Positions 17,403-25,986 of a stretch of 64,000 nucleotides of DNA are shown here, piece by piece; within the stretch, counting starts at the first letter, position 1; each line of letters opens with the position of its first letter. Location: assembly GCF_002192255.1 (NCBI RefSeq), contig NZ_CP021768.1:4296001-4360000 (forward strand), in the 5' to 3' direction. Made by a program: the position numbers and the translations under genes. The stretch comes from Stenotrophomonas sp. WZN-1 (GTDB lineage Bacteria; Pseudomonadota; Gammaproteobacteria; Xanthomonadales; Xanthomonadaceae). Under the pieces are notes generated by a model. That model did not search any database and had not been told where the DNA came from. It saw only the letters and a program-made list of their open reading frames with translations.

Positions 17403-17452
17403 GTAGGTGTCGACCTTGGTCGACACGGTAGATCCACGCCATGCGTGGATGG
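17403..17452. repeat. Two tandem SMAG-type GTAG palindromes
   Basis: GTAG is followed by the palindrome GTGTCGACC..GGTCGACAC (17403-17426), then a second GTAG is followed by ATCCACGCC..GCGTGGAT (17428-17450). GTAG-headed short palindromes are characteristic of Stenotrophomonas maltophilia intergenic DNA. Confidence 0.75.
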
Positions 17453-17514
17453 AGCATTCACGGTAAGGCCGATGCTCGGCTCTTTTCGTTCGGGATTGCG
17501 GCTAGGCTGTGGTG

Positions 17515-18282
17515 ATGAAGATCACTTCCATTGCGTTGGACAAGGCCGTATCGGAGGGTCCGATCGACGCCTTCAGCCATGTCCTGCTGAGCGATTCGCC
17601 CACGCTGGATGAGGTGCTGGATTGCCTGGCCTCGCTGCGCGTGGCCGATTCCCGCCATCGCTACCTGTGCACGCTCGATGATGCCGGCCAGTGCCGCTAC
17701 ACCAGCATGCACGCGTCAGACGACGCGCGCATCGCGCTGTACGAGGACGAAGACCCGGAAACCCCCGAGGATGCGTTGGCAGCACGCGAGCGGTTGCTGG
17801 CGCATGTCATCGCGCAGCTTGAGCATTCCACGCACCGGCTGCAGTGGCCCGCGCTGGCGGGCACGCTGATGTGCAGCGACGAGGACATCGAGGCGCTGGT
17901 CGCCGCCAATGCAACGCCGGACCTCATCGTCGACGAGGTGGTCTGCGTGCAGCAGGTGCCGGTGGACCGCGATGACCTGCTGATTGCCGCCCTGCCCAAC
18001 GGCTACTTCAGCGCGGACTGGGACATCTTCCAGAACCATGCCCTGATACGGCATCTGCAGGAGCGCCACGACTACCGCCTGTTCGGGCTCGGCGCGTCGT
18101 GGCTCGGCTTCCAGCGCGATTGCGAACCGTCGCCTGCAGAAGCGGACGCGTTGGTCGCGGACCTGCAGCGCGTCTACGCTGCAGGTCCGCACGATACCTG
18201 GTCACAACTGGCTGCAACGCTGGCCACCCGTACCACACTGCTGTTGAACTACACCGAAGGCTTCAGCGAACAACTGCCCTGA
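17515..18282 (+). CDS. Hypothetical acidic protein
   Basis: About 255 residues from the ATG at 17515; two in-frame GTGs just upstream are alternatives. It is acidic and soluble, without signal peptide or membrane segment. Notable parts are VVCVQQVPVDRDDLLIAALPNGYFSADWD and, near the C-terminus, FGLGASWLGFQRD, separated by acidic loops. I do not recognise a family. It is flanked by repeat elements on both sides and appears to be a single-gene unit. Confidence 0.72.
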   Translation: MKITSIALDKAVSEGPIDAFSHVLLSDSPTLDEVLDCLASLRVADSRHRYLCTLDDAGQCRYTSMHASDDARIALYEDEDPETPEDALAARERLLAHVIAQLEHSTHRLQWPALAGTLMCSDEDIEALVAANATPDLIVDEVVCVQQVPVDRDDLLIAALPNGYFSADWDIFQNHALIRHLQERHDYRLFGLGASWLGFQRDCEPSPAEADALVADLQRVYAAGPHDTWSQLAATLATRTTLLLNYTEGFSEQLP

Positions 18283-18369
18283 GCGCGGCTCTACACGAGC
18301 GAGCGCAGCGAGCGACCCGCTTCCGCTCTTGATCTGCTTTCCGTGGTGGCCGCACCCGGAAACTGTCAG

Positions 18370-18475
18370 GGGTCGTGTGCGATGGGCTCGCGGGGGTATC
18401 CGCGCCATGGATGGCGCGGCTAAGCCCCCATGGACCGGTTCACGGCGTCCCCCGCGAACCCAGCGCACACGACCC
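18370..18475. repeat. Long inverted-repeat element, copy B
   Basis: Arms 18370-18396 and 18449-18475 match at 25 of 27 positions. The loop carries a second hairpin, CCGCGCCAT/ATGGCGCGG (18400-18419), then CATGGAC and a TTCACGGCG box. The structure is therefore three-part, like the element at 17252-17353. Confidence 0.75.
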
Positions 18476-18579
18476 AACCCATGAAACCAACTGCGCGAAC
18501 CACTACGAGGGGCACCGCCGTTGGCCGCAATCTCCGGCACAATCGAAATCCTGATTCCCCAGAAAACGGTGAACGTGCA

Positions 18580-19518
18580 ATGCGCATCCTGATCCTCGGC
18601 GCCGGCGGTACCGGCGGTTACTTCGGCGGTCGCCTGGCCCAGGCCGGCGTGGACGTGACCTTCCTCGTGCGCCCCGCACGCGCCGCCCAGCTGGACCGCG
18701 ACGGCCTGGTCATCCGCAGCCCGCTCGGCGATGCCAGCTTCCCGGTGCAGCACGTCACCGCCGACGCGCTGCCTGCGCTCGCCGCACAGAAGCCGTTCGA
18801 CCTGGTCATCCTCAGCTGCAAGGCCTACGACCTGTCCAGCTCGATCGACGCCATTGCCCCGGCCGTTGGCGCAGGCACCACCGTACTGCCGATCCTCAAC
18901 GGCCTGCATCACTACAACGCACTGGACGCGCGCTTCGGCCGCGACGCCGTGCTGGGCGGCCTGTGCTTCATCAGCGCCACCAAGGCTCCCGACGGTGCGG
19001 TGCTGCACCTGGGCAAACCGGCCAAGCTCACCTTCGGCGAGCGCGACGGCGGCGCGGTCTCGGCGCGCGTGCGCGCCTTCGCTGCCGCCTGTGCGCAGGC
19101 CCAGCTTGATCACCTGGCCAGCGAACACATCGGCCAGGAGCAATGGATCAAGTACACGTTCCTGACCGCGCTGGCCGCCGCCACCTGCCTGCTGCGTGCG
19201 GATATCGGCACCATCGTCGCCACCGATGATGGCGAGGCGATCGTACGTGGCCTGTACGACGAGTGCCTGGCTGTGGCCGAGGCCGCCGGTGAACCAATTC
19301 CCGAGGCCGCGCAGGACATCGCGCGCGGCACCCTGACCCAGGCCGGCTCGGCACTGAAGGCGTCGATGCTGCGTGACCTGGAAGCCGGCCAGCAGGTGGA
19401 GGCCGAACAGATCGTCGGCGACATGCTGGCGCGCGCACGCAAGGCCGACCAGGAAGCCCTGTTCCTGCAGGTCGCCTACAGCAGCCTGCAGGCCTACCAG
19501 GCACTGCGCAGCGCGTGA
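18580..19518 (+). CDS. panE: 2-dehydropantoate 2-reductase
   Basis: The 312-residue protein has an N-terminal Rossmann motif (ILGAGGTGGYFGG), a central catalytic lysine region (LSCKAYDL) and the C-terminal ApbA/PanE helical domain (DLEAGQQVEAEQIVGDML). It reduces ketopantoate to pantoate with NADPH in pantothenate/CoA synthesis; related enzymes act on other 2-keto acids. The ATG at 18580 starts exactly at the Rossmann strand; a longer frame extends into the upstream repeat and is not credible. Its stop overlaps the next start (GTGA). Confidence 0.87.
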   Translation: MRILILGAGGTGGYFGGRLAQAGVDVTFLVRPARAAQLDRDGLVIRSPLGDASFPVQHVTADALPALAAQKPFDLVILSCKAYDLSSSIDAIAPAVGAGTTVLPILNGLHHYNALDARFGRDAVLGGLCFISATKAPDGAVLHLGKPAKLTFGERDGGAVSARVRAFAAACAQAQLDHLASEHIGQEQWIKYTFLTALAAATCLLRADIGTIVATDDGEAIVRGLYDECLAVAEAAGEPIPEAAQDIARGTLTQAGSALKASMLRDLEAGQQVEAEQIVGDMLARARKADQEALFLQVAYSSLQAYQALRSA

Positions 19519-20399
19519 GCCTTACCTCGCCCGCCAGTGCATTGCCCTCGCGGGTGCTGATCCTTGGCATGGGCTGGAGCGGACGCGTGCTGGCCCAGCA
19601 TCTGCAGGCATTGGGCGCACATGTCGCCGGCACTGTACGCGATCCAGCATCGGCACCACACGATGGTCTGCGTCGCCATACGCTGCGTGCCGACGCTACG
19701 CCATCACCCGCCCTGCTTGATGAGATCGCGCAGGCCGAGGCCGTGCTGTGCAGCGTGCCGCCCGACGCCGATGGCGATCCTGCACTGCGCCTGCTGTTGC
19801 CCGCGCTGCAGGCCAGCCCGGCGCTGCGCTGGGTGGGCTATCTGTCGTCCACGTCGGTATATGCCGATCGGGCCGGCGGCTGGGTCGACGAGCGCAGTAC
19901 AGCCGATGCCACTGAAGCCGCCGGCGTGCAGCGCCTGCGGGCCGAGGCGCAATGGCGTGCGCTTGCTGAAGACCGCGGCATCGCATCGGCAGTGCTCCGC
20001 CTGCCCGGCCTGTACGGGCCGGGGCGCAATGCGCTGCTGCAGCTGGCGCAGGGACGTGCGCGCCACGTAGTGCGTCCTGGGTTGGTATTCAACCGGCTGC
20101 ACGTGGATGACCTGGCAACGGTCGTTATCGCATCGATGCAGCGGCCGTGCGTGGATGGGCTGTATCTACCGGCCGATGACGAGCCGGCACCGCCGCAGGA
20201 GGTACTGGCCTTCGCCGCGCAGTTGGGCGGCTTTGCGATGCCTCCTGCCGTGGCCTGGGACGACCCTGCACTGAGCCCGACACTGCGGCGCTTCTACGAG
20301 AGCAGCAAGCGCATCGACAGTCGCGGCACGCGTGAAGCACTGGCGTGGGCGCCGCAGTTCCCCAGCTACCGTGAGGGCCTGCGCGACCTGCTCCGGTAG
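19515..20399 (+). CDS. NAD(P)-binding epimerase/SDR-like protein (YeeZ-like)
   Basis: The 294-residue protein has a Rossmann N-terminus (RVLILGMGWSGRVLAQHL), an SSTSVYADRAGGWVDE segment with the Tyr-containing active-site loop of extended SDRs, and a RLPGLYGPGRN motif. This matches YeeZ-type proteins of unclear substrate. It starts at a GTG overlapping the panE stop. Its stop TAG is part of the GTAG head of the downstream SMAG palindrome. Confidence 0.83.
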   Translation: MSLTSPASALPSRVLILGMGWSGRVLAQHLQALGAHVAGTVRDPASAPHDGLRRHTLRADATPSPALLDEIAQAEAVLCSVPPDADGDPALRLLLPALQASPALRWVGYLSSTSVYADRAGGWVDERSTADATEAAGVQRLRAEAQWRALAEDRGIASAVLRLPGLYGPGRNALLQLAQGRARHVVRPGLVFNRLHVDDLATVVIASMQRPCVDGLYLPADDEPAPPQEVLAFAAQLGGFAMPPAVAWDDPALSPTLRRFYESSKRIDSRGTREALAWAPQFPSYREGLRDLLR

Positions 20400-20452
20400 T
20401 GCCGGCCGCTGGCCGGCAATCAACCGTGTTGCCGGCCAGCGGCCGGCACTAC
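20396..20452. repeat. SMAG palindrome pair between convergent genes
   Basis: GTAG at 20396 begins an imperfect long hairpin: two copies of the GCCGGCCGCTGGCCGGC palindrome in opposite orientation, ending in CTAC at 20452. It separates convergent genes and probably ends both transcripts. The first GTAG supplies the stop codon of the upstream gene. Confidence 0.8.
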
Positions 20453-20454
20453 CA

Positions 20455-21252
20455 TCAACCTGCGTCGGGCAGGCGGAAGAACGTACGCGTCGCGGCCGTT
20501 GCATTCGCGGCGGTCACTGCCACGTCCTCGCCACGATCACGCGCCAGTTCTTCCACGATGTGCGACAGGAACATCGGTTCGTTGCGGCGGTCCTTCGGCA
20601 TCGGCTTCAGCGTGCGCGGCAGCAGGTACGGTGCGTCGGTCTCGATCATCAGGCGGTTGGCCGGAATGTTTTTCACCAGCTCGCGCAGATGCGCGCCACG
20701 GCGCTCGTCGCACAGCCAGCCGGTGATGCCGATGTACCAGTCCTGGTCCAGGTAATCGAAAAGCTCGTCACGCTCACCGGTGAAGCAATGCACCACCGCC
20801 GGGCCGATGCGACCCTCGAAGTTCTTCATCTGTGCCATGAAATCGGCATGCGCGTCGCGCTGGTGCAGGAACAGCGGCTTGCCGTTGTCTGCGGCCAGCT
20901 GCAGCTGGCGCTCGAACGCACGGTGCTGGGCCGGGCGCGGCGAGAAGTCACGGAAGTAGTCCAGCCCGCACTCGCCCACCGCCACCACTTCCGGGCGGGC
21001 ATGCAGCGCGCGCATCTCGGCGTCGCATTCCTCGGTGTATTCCACTGCATGGTGCGGGTGCACGCCGGCGGTGGCATACAGGAAGCCCGGGTGCTGCTGC
21101 GCCAGCTGCAGGGCCAGTGGCGAGTGCTCGCGGCTGGCACCGGTGATGACCATCTGCACCACGCCGGCCTGGCGCGCGCGCTCCAGCACGGCATCGCGGT
21201 CGCGGTCGAAGGAGTCGTGAGTCAGGTTGGCGCCGATATCGATCAGGTGCAT
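20455..21252 (-). CDS. tatD: TatD-family metal-dependent deoxyribonuclease
   Basis: The 265-residue protein begins HLIDIGANLTHDSF, the N-terminus typical of TatD proper rather than YcfH. It carries the metal ligands in VGECGLDYFRD, FLHQRDAH, VVHCFTG and ETDAPYL, all in family order. It is a cytoplasmic 3'-5' exonuclease linked to DNA repair or turnover during stress. Expression runs toward the SMAG palindrome that separates it from the convergent panE pair. Confidence 0.9.
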   Translation of the reverse strand: MHLIDIGANLTHDSFDRDRDAVLERARQAGVVQMVITGASREHSPLALQLAQQHPGFLYATAGVHPHHAVEYTEECDAEMRALHARPEVVAVGECGLDYFRDFSPRPAQHRAFERQLQLAADNGKPLFLHQRDAHADFMAQMKNFEGRIGPAVVHCFTGERDELFDYLDQDWYIGITGWLCDERRGAHLRELVKNIPANRLMIETDAPYLLPRTLKPMPKDRRNEPMFLSHIVEELARDRGEDVAVTAANATAATRTFFRLPDAG

Positions 21253-21315
21253 GGAGGGGCTACTGGACAGTATTCGTGCATATTGTAGCCCCCGCCTCGG
21301 CGGTGATTCGGCGGG

Positions 21316-21789
21316 TCAATGCGTGTGGCGGTCGTGGCGCTCCCAGCGCTCCGGCAAGTTGAGCGCAGCGCAGGGCTCGCACACCAGGTCGCCATTTGGC
21401 TGGCGGATGAACCGCATCCCCGCGTCGGGGCGTGCTGCGCAGGACTGGCGCGATCCACCCCCGACCAACAGCCGGAAGCCGTCTGGATTGTGGCACACGG
21501 TCAAGGTATTGAAGGTCGGTCCCATCCTGCTGCGCGCGAACTGGGCGAAGAAGATGAAAGCCTGGTCGCCGGAAAGTTCCAGCGAAGGAAAGTCCGGCGA
21601 ACGCAGAATGCCCTGTTCATAGGCACGCCGGATCGACAGTTCATCGCTCATGCCCTGCGGCAGGTAGCGCTGCTGAACGTCCGCACCCAGCAGGCGCGCC
21701 ATCGGGTGGGCTCTGTCGGACGGCGCGGCGCTGGCACTGTTGCACGTAGGCAGCAGCAGGAGTGAGGCAAGCAGGAGGCTGGGACGCAT
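21316..21789 (-). CDS. Hypothetical exported protein
   Basis: 157 residues from the ATG at 21789. The N-terminus MRPSLLLASLLLLPTCNSASAAP is a signal peptide; cleavage after ASA is likely, and the Cys at residue 16 is a poor lipobox. The mature part has several Cys (VCHNPDG, RQSCAARPDAG, LVCEPCAALN), which could form disulfides or bind metal in the periplasm. I do not recognise the family. It is divergent from hrpB. Confidence 0.75.
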   Translation of the reverse strand: MRPSLLLASLLLLPTCNSASAAPSDRAHPMARLLGADVQQRYLPQGMSDELSIRRAYEQGILRSPDFPSLELSGDQAFIFFAQFARSRMGPTFNTLTVCHNPDGFRLLVGGGSRQSCAARPDAGMRFIRQPNGDLVCEPCAALNLPERWERHDRHTH

Positions 21790-21877
21790 GGGCAGGCCGG
21801 AGGCAGGGCGCGTTACCAGAACACCCCGACCTTGCGGGGTCAAGCCACGTCGGTGCCGGGACGTTTATCCTTGGAAC

Positions 21878-24382
21878 ATGAAACCGCCTGTTTTCCCGAT
21901 CTCCGCGCTGATTCCGCAGGTCCTGGACGTACTTCGACAGCACTCTCGATTGGTGCTGGAAGCGCCACCTGGCGCCGGCAAGACCACCCAGGTGCCGCTG
22001 GCGCTGCTGGATGCACCGTGGCTGCAGGGGCGGAAGATCATCCTGCTGGAACCACGCCGGGTCGCCGCGCGCAGCGCGGCGCAGTTCATGGCGCGGCAGC
22101 TGGGTGAGGAGGTCGGCGGCACGGTCGGCTACCGCATCCGCTTCGAGAACAAGGTATCCGCGCGCACCCGCATCGAGGTGGTCACCGAGGGCATCCTGAC
22201 CCGGATGCTGCAGGACGACCCGATGCTGGAAACCGTCGGCGCGATCCTGTTCGATGAATTCCACGAGCGCCATCTCAGTGGGGATCTGGGCCTGGCACTG
22301 GCGCTGGACGTGCAGGCACAGCTGCGCGACGACCTGCGCCTGGTGGTGATGTCGGCAACGCTGGATGGCGAACGGCTGGCACGCTTCCTCGATGCGCCGC
22401 GGCTGAGCAGCGAAGGCCGCAGCTACCCGGTGACGGTCAGCCATTTCCCGGCGCGCCGCGATGAGGCGCTGGAATTGCAGGTTCGCCGCGCGGTGCAGCA
22501 GGCCCTGGCTGAACATCCCGGTGACCTGCTGGTGTTCCTGCCCGGCCAGCGCGAGATCGCGCGGGTGCAGGCCGGGCTGCAGGAATCGCTGGATGCGGGT
22601 GTGGAAGTGCTGGCCCTGCACGGTGAACTGCCGGTGGAGCAGCAGGCGCGGGTCCTGCAGGCAGCCAGTGATGGTCGTCGGCGCGTGGTGCTGGCCACCA
22701 ACGTGGCCGAGTCGTCGGTGACCCTGCCCGGCGTGCGCGTGGTGATCGACAGCGGCCAGGCGCGCGAACCGCGCTACGACCCCAACAGTGGCTTCACCCG
22801 GCTGGACGTGGTGGCCATCGCCCAAGCCTCGGCCGACCAGCGCGCGGGCCGTGCCGGCCGCGTGGCCGAAGGCGTGGCATGGCGGCTGTGGCCGCAGTCG
22901 CAGCGGCTGGAGCCGCAGCGTCGCGCCGAAATCGATCAGGTCGAGCTGGCCGGACTGGCGCTGGAACTGGCGGCCTGGGGCAGCAGCGACCTGCGCTTCC
23001 TCGATCCGCCACCGGCGGGCCCGATGGGTGCCGCGCGCGAACTGCTGCAGCGGCTCGGCGCCCTGTCCAGCAGCGGCGCGATAACCGCGCTCGGCCGCCG
23101 TGTGCTGGCGCTGGGCACGCACCCACGGATCGCAGCGATGCTGCTGGCCGCGCCCGATACCCGCGCACAGGCGCTGGCCGCCGATCTGGCCGCCCTGCTG
23201 GACGCGCGCGATCCGTTGCGCCAGGGCGGTGATGCGCTGGCCGCGCGTTGGCGTGCGCTGGCGGCATTCCGCAATGGCCGCGCACCGGGCGACGCCAACC
23301 GCAGCGGCCTGGCCGCCATCGATGCCGCCGCCAAACAATGGCGACGTCGCCTGCGCTGCGATGCCGCGCCACCGGCCAGCATCGAGGCGCACGAGCTGGG
23401 TGACCTGCTCGCACATGCGTTCCCGGACCGCATCGGTGTCCAGCACCCCAGCGATCCGCTGCGCTACCTGCTGGCCAATGGCCGCAGCGCGCGCCTGCAC
23501 GAGCTGAGCGACCTGCGAGGCGAACCGTGGCTGGTAGCCAGTGAACTGCGCTTCGAGGCACGCGATGCGCTGCTGCTGCGTGCCGCACCGGTGGACGAGG
23601 GCCAGCTGCGCAAGGCGTGGCCGGAGCGCTTCGTGACCGGGGATGTGGTGCGCTGGGACAGCGAGCGTCGCGCCCTGGTGGCACTGCGCGAGACCCGTTT
23701 CGACCGCATCGTGCTGGACAGCCGCTCGGCCGGCCGGGTTGATCCGCAGCACGCCGCACAGGCGCTGACCGACGCGGTGGCCGAGCTCGGCCTGCAGGCG
23801 CTGCCGTGGACCGAAGGCCTGCGCCAGTGGCAGGCACGGGTGGAATCGCTGCGGCGCTGGATGCCGGAGCTCGGCCTGCCCGACTGCAGCGACGACGCCC
23901 TGCTGGCCACGCGCGCGCAATGGCTGCAGCCCGCGTTCGCCGGCAAGACGCGACTGGATGCGCTGGATGAATCCAGCTTCGGCGAAGCCTTGAAGTCGCT
24001 GCTGGAGTGGTCGCAGCGGCAGCTGGTCGAACGTCATGCGCCGACCCGCATCACCGTGCCCTCCGGGCTGGAGCGGCCGATCACCTATGCGCTGGACAGC
24101 GAAAGCGGCGATCCGTTGCCGCCGGTGCTGGCGGTGAAACTGCAGGAACTGTTCGGCCTGGCCGACACGCCGCGCATCGCCGACGGCCGCGTGCCCCTGA
24201 CCCTGCACCTGCTCTCCCCCGGTGGGCGCCCGCTGCAGGTCACCCAGGACCTGCGCAATTTCTGGGAAAGCACGTACGCCGAGGTGAAAAAGGAAATGAA
24301 GGGCCGCTACCCGCGCCATCCGTGGCCGGATGATCCGTGGACGGCGACGGCCACGCACCGGGCCAAGCCACGCGGCACCTGA
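21878..24382 (+). CDS. hrpB: ATP-dependent helicase HrpB
   Basis: The 834-residue DExH helicase has APPGAGKTTQVP (motif I), DEFHERHLSGD (motif II), MSATLDGERLA (motif III), a helicase C domain with QRAGRAGRVAEG (motif VI), a helicase-associated HA2 segment and the C-terminal HrpB domain (WESTYAEVKKEMKGRYPRH). The ATG at 21878 (MKPPVFPISALIPQVL) matches the usual start. Such RNA helicases act on RNA in the cytoplasm; Xanthomonas HrpB-type homologues affect mRNA processing and attachment. Confidence 0.93.
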   Translation: MKPPVFPISALIPQVLDVLRQHSRLVLEAPPGAGKTTQVPLALLDAPWLQGRKIILLEPRRVAARSAAQFMARQLGEEVGGTVGYRIRFENKVSARTRIEVVTEGILTRMLQDDPMLETVGAILFDEFHERHLSGDLGLALALDVQAQLRDDLRLVVMSATLDGERLARFLDAPRLSSEGRSYPVTVSHFPARRDEALELQVRRAVQQALAEHPGDLLVFLPGQREIARVQAGLQESLDAGVEVLALHGELPVEQQARVLQAASDGRRRVVLATNVAESSVTLPGVRVVIDSGQAREPRYDPNSGFTRLDVVAIAQASADQRAGRAGRVAEGVAWRLWPQSQRLEPQRRAEIDQVELAGLALELAAWGSSDLRFLDPPPAGPMGAARELLQRLGALSSSGAITALGRRVLALGTHPRIAAMLLAAPDTRAQALAADLAALLDARDPLRQGGDALAARWRALAAFRNGRAPGDANRSGLAAIDAAAKQWRRRLRCDAAPPASIEAHELGDLLAHAFPDRIGVQHPSDPLRYLLANGRSARLHELSDLRGEPWLVASELRFEARDALLLRAAPVDEGQLRKAWPERFVTGDVVRWDSERRALVALRETRFDRIVLDSRSAGRVDPQHAAQALTDAVAELGLQALPWTEGLRQWQARVESLRRWMPELGLPDCSDDALLATRAQWLQPAFAGKTRLDALDESSFGEALKSLLEWSQRQLVERHAPTRITVPSGLERPITYALDSESGDPLPPVLAVKLQELFGLADTPRIADGRVPLTLHLLSPGGRPLQVTQDLRNFWESTYAEVKKEMKGRYPRHPWPDDPWTATATHRAKPRGT

Positions 24383-24385
24383 CCG

Positions 24386-24457
24386 GTAGTGCCGGCCGCT
24401 GGCCGGCAAAGCCCTCCACACGATGCCAGGAGGTTGCCGGCCAGCGGCCGGCACTAC
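24386..24457. repeat. SMAG palindrome pair after hrpB
   Basis: GTAG heads GTGCCGGCCGCTGGCCGGCA and, after a 30-base spacer, the inverse copy ends in CTAC. The pairing would make a long stem after the hrpB stop codon and probably acts as a transcription end or mRNA stabiliser. Confidence 0.8.
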
Positions 24458-24583
24458 CGGTTGCGGACCCTGCCTGATCCTGAATGGCTGCGGTAAAGTC
24501 ACGCCACGTGCTGCCTCGACTGACATACCGTTTACGGGCAACACGCGACACTGGACTTCGACCCGAGGCAAAGGACCCCCCGC

Positions 24584-24958
24584 ATGAGCAAGCTGACCGT
24601 AATCACCGACCGCGCTCTGGAGCGCGCCCTGGAGCTGGCCCATACCGCCGGCGATGGCCTGAAGAGCGCCGGTGGCAGCCTGCGCAATGCGGACTGGATC
24701 AAGACCGGCGCCGCCATCGGCGCAGTGAAGACCGGCGGCAAGGCCGCCACCAAGTTCGTGCGCCGCAATCCGGCGGTGGCCGTGGCCGCTGCCGCGGTGG
24801 GTGTCGGCCTGCTCGGCTATGCGCTGTACCGCAAGCAGCAGAAGAAGAAGGCCGCCAATAGCCATGTGGTGAATGGGCAGGCGCAGCGCATCAACGCACG
24901 TGACCGCCGCAACGACACCGTCGTGGACGAGCACAGCGATATCGGCAGCGACGCCTGA
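24584..24958 (+). CDS. Small membrane-associated protein of unknown function
   Basis: The 124-residue basic protein has an amphipathic N-terminus, a glycine/alanine-rich middle with one membrane helix (residues 65-85, AVAVAAAAVGVGLLGYALY) and a lysine-rich stop-transfer sequence. The layout resembles ElaB/DUF883-like proteins. A rho-independent terminator follows 20 bases downstream, so it is a single-gene unit. Function unknown. Confidence 0.75.
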   Translation: MSKLTVITDRALERALELAHTAGDGLKSAGGSLRNADWIKTGAAIGAVKTGGKAATKFVRRNPAVAVAAAAVGVGLLGYALYRKQQKKKAANSHVVNGQAQRINARDRRNDTVVDEHSDIGSDA

Positions 24959-24977
24959 GATCGTTGACCGCTGCCAG

Positions 24978-25014
24978 GGCCGGTGTCCTTCCCCAGGAAG
25001 GGCTCCGGCCTTTT
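24978..25014 (+). terminator. Rho-independent terminator
   Basis: GGCCGG, CCTTCC, GGAAGG and CCGGCC pair in one hairpin with a short loop, followed directly by TTTT. It ends the small membrane-protein gene and lies just before the end of the convergent pseudouridine synthase gene. Confidence 0.85.
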
Positions 25015-25018
25015 CATT

Positions 25019-25558
25019 TCAACCGATCTGCCGCCACTGCCCAGGCTGCAGGTCATCGAGCCGGTACGGTCCCATCGACACCCGCACCAGCCGCAGCGTC
25101 GGCAGGTTCACCGCCGCGGTCATCCGCCGCACCTGGCGGTTGCGGCCCTCGCGGATCGTGATCGCCAGCCACGCATCGGGCACGGTCTTGCGGAAACGTA
25201 CCGGCGGATCGCGCGTCCACAGCGACGGCGCCGGATCGATGCGTTCGATCTTGGCCGGCAGGGTCGGTCCATCATTGAGCACCACGCCGTCGCGCAGCTG
25301 CTGCAGCTGTTCGTCGCTGGGCATGCCTTCCACCTGCACCCAGTAGGTCTTGTCAGCCTTGTGCTTCGGGTCGGTCAGCTTGTGCGCCAGCGTGCCGTTG
25401 TCGGTCAGCAGCAGCAGGCCCTCGCTGTCATGGTCCAGGCGGCCGGCGGCATACACGCGCGGCGGCAGGCCGAACCCGGCCAGGGTCGGCCGCGGCGGCA
25501 CGCTGCGGTCGGTGAACTGGCAGAGCACGTTGAAGGGCTTGTTGAAGGCGATCAGCAT
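25019..25558 (-). CDS. rluE: 23S rRNA pseudouridine synthase, RluE-type
   Basis: 179 residues from the ATG at 25558 (MLIAFNKPFNVLCQF). The catalytic motif AAGRLDHDSEGLLLLT with the essential aspartate and the later EGRNRQVRRMTAAVNLPTLRL are typical of the RsuA/RluE group. It lacks an S4 domain, as RluE does. It isomerises a uridine in 23S rRNA. The frame upstream of this ATG is short and is not needed. Confidence 0.87.
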   Translation of the reverse strand: MLIAFNKPFNVLCQFTDRSVPPRPTLAGFGLPPRVYAAGRLDHDSEGLLLLTDNGTLAHKLTDPKHKADKTYWVQVEGMPSDEQLQQLRDGVVLNDGPTLPAKIERIDPAPSLWTRDPPVRFRKTVPDAWLAITIREGRNRQVRRMTAAVNLPTLRLVRVSMGPYRLDDLQPGQWRQIG

Positions 25559-25626
25559 TGCGGGCACGGCGGGCGGCGGGTGGGGCATTGTCCCATTCCC
25601 GCATCGCCGCCGCGATCACCAGCTGC

Positions 25627-25893
25627 TCAGCCGAAGACCTTCCTTTCCATCAACAGCGCAACGAGCACCACCACGGCGCCGCACGTGGCGGCAGCGTTGG
25701 CGCGGTAGCGCAGCGGCGCTACCGGTGGGCAGGCCCTGCGCGCGCGTTCGTCCAGCAGGCAACCAACGAGCAGCACTGCAAAACCTGCCGCCGCCACCAG
25801 GTCATGCACGTGACCCGCATGGAACACGAAGTCGTACAACCGCGGCAACGCCATCAATGCGAAGGCGAAGTACAGCACTTTCTTCAACAGCAC
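25627..25893 (-). CDS. Small hydrophobic membrane protein
   Basis: The 88-residue protein has three hydrophobic stretches (YFAFALMALPRLYDFVF, LVAAAGFAVLLVGCLL and TCGAVVVLVALLM), so it is likely an inner-membrane protein with three helices. No family is recognised. It lies between the pseudouridine synthase and methyltransferase genes on the same strand. Confidence 0.65.
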   Translation of the reverse strand: MLLKKVLYFAFALMALPRLYDFVFHAGHVHDLVAAAGFAVLLVGCLLDERARRACPPVAPLRYRANAAATCGAVVVLVALLMERKVFG

Positions 25894-25986
25894 TCTCCAT
25901 TGACGGCAGCGCCGGGCATTGCCCGGCGGCGACCCATTCCATCCAACACCGCTGCGCGCTCACCGGGCGCAGCCCGGCGCCACCCG

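Noticed and set aside
21641..24934. 1097-codon open frame on the minus strand opposite hrpB
   Set aside because: High GC leaves antisense frames open. The plus strand encodes a complete HrpB with all helicase motifs, and the antisense translation is low-complexity Arg/Gln/His.
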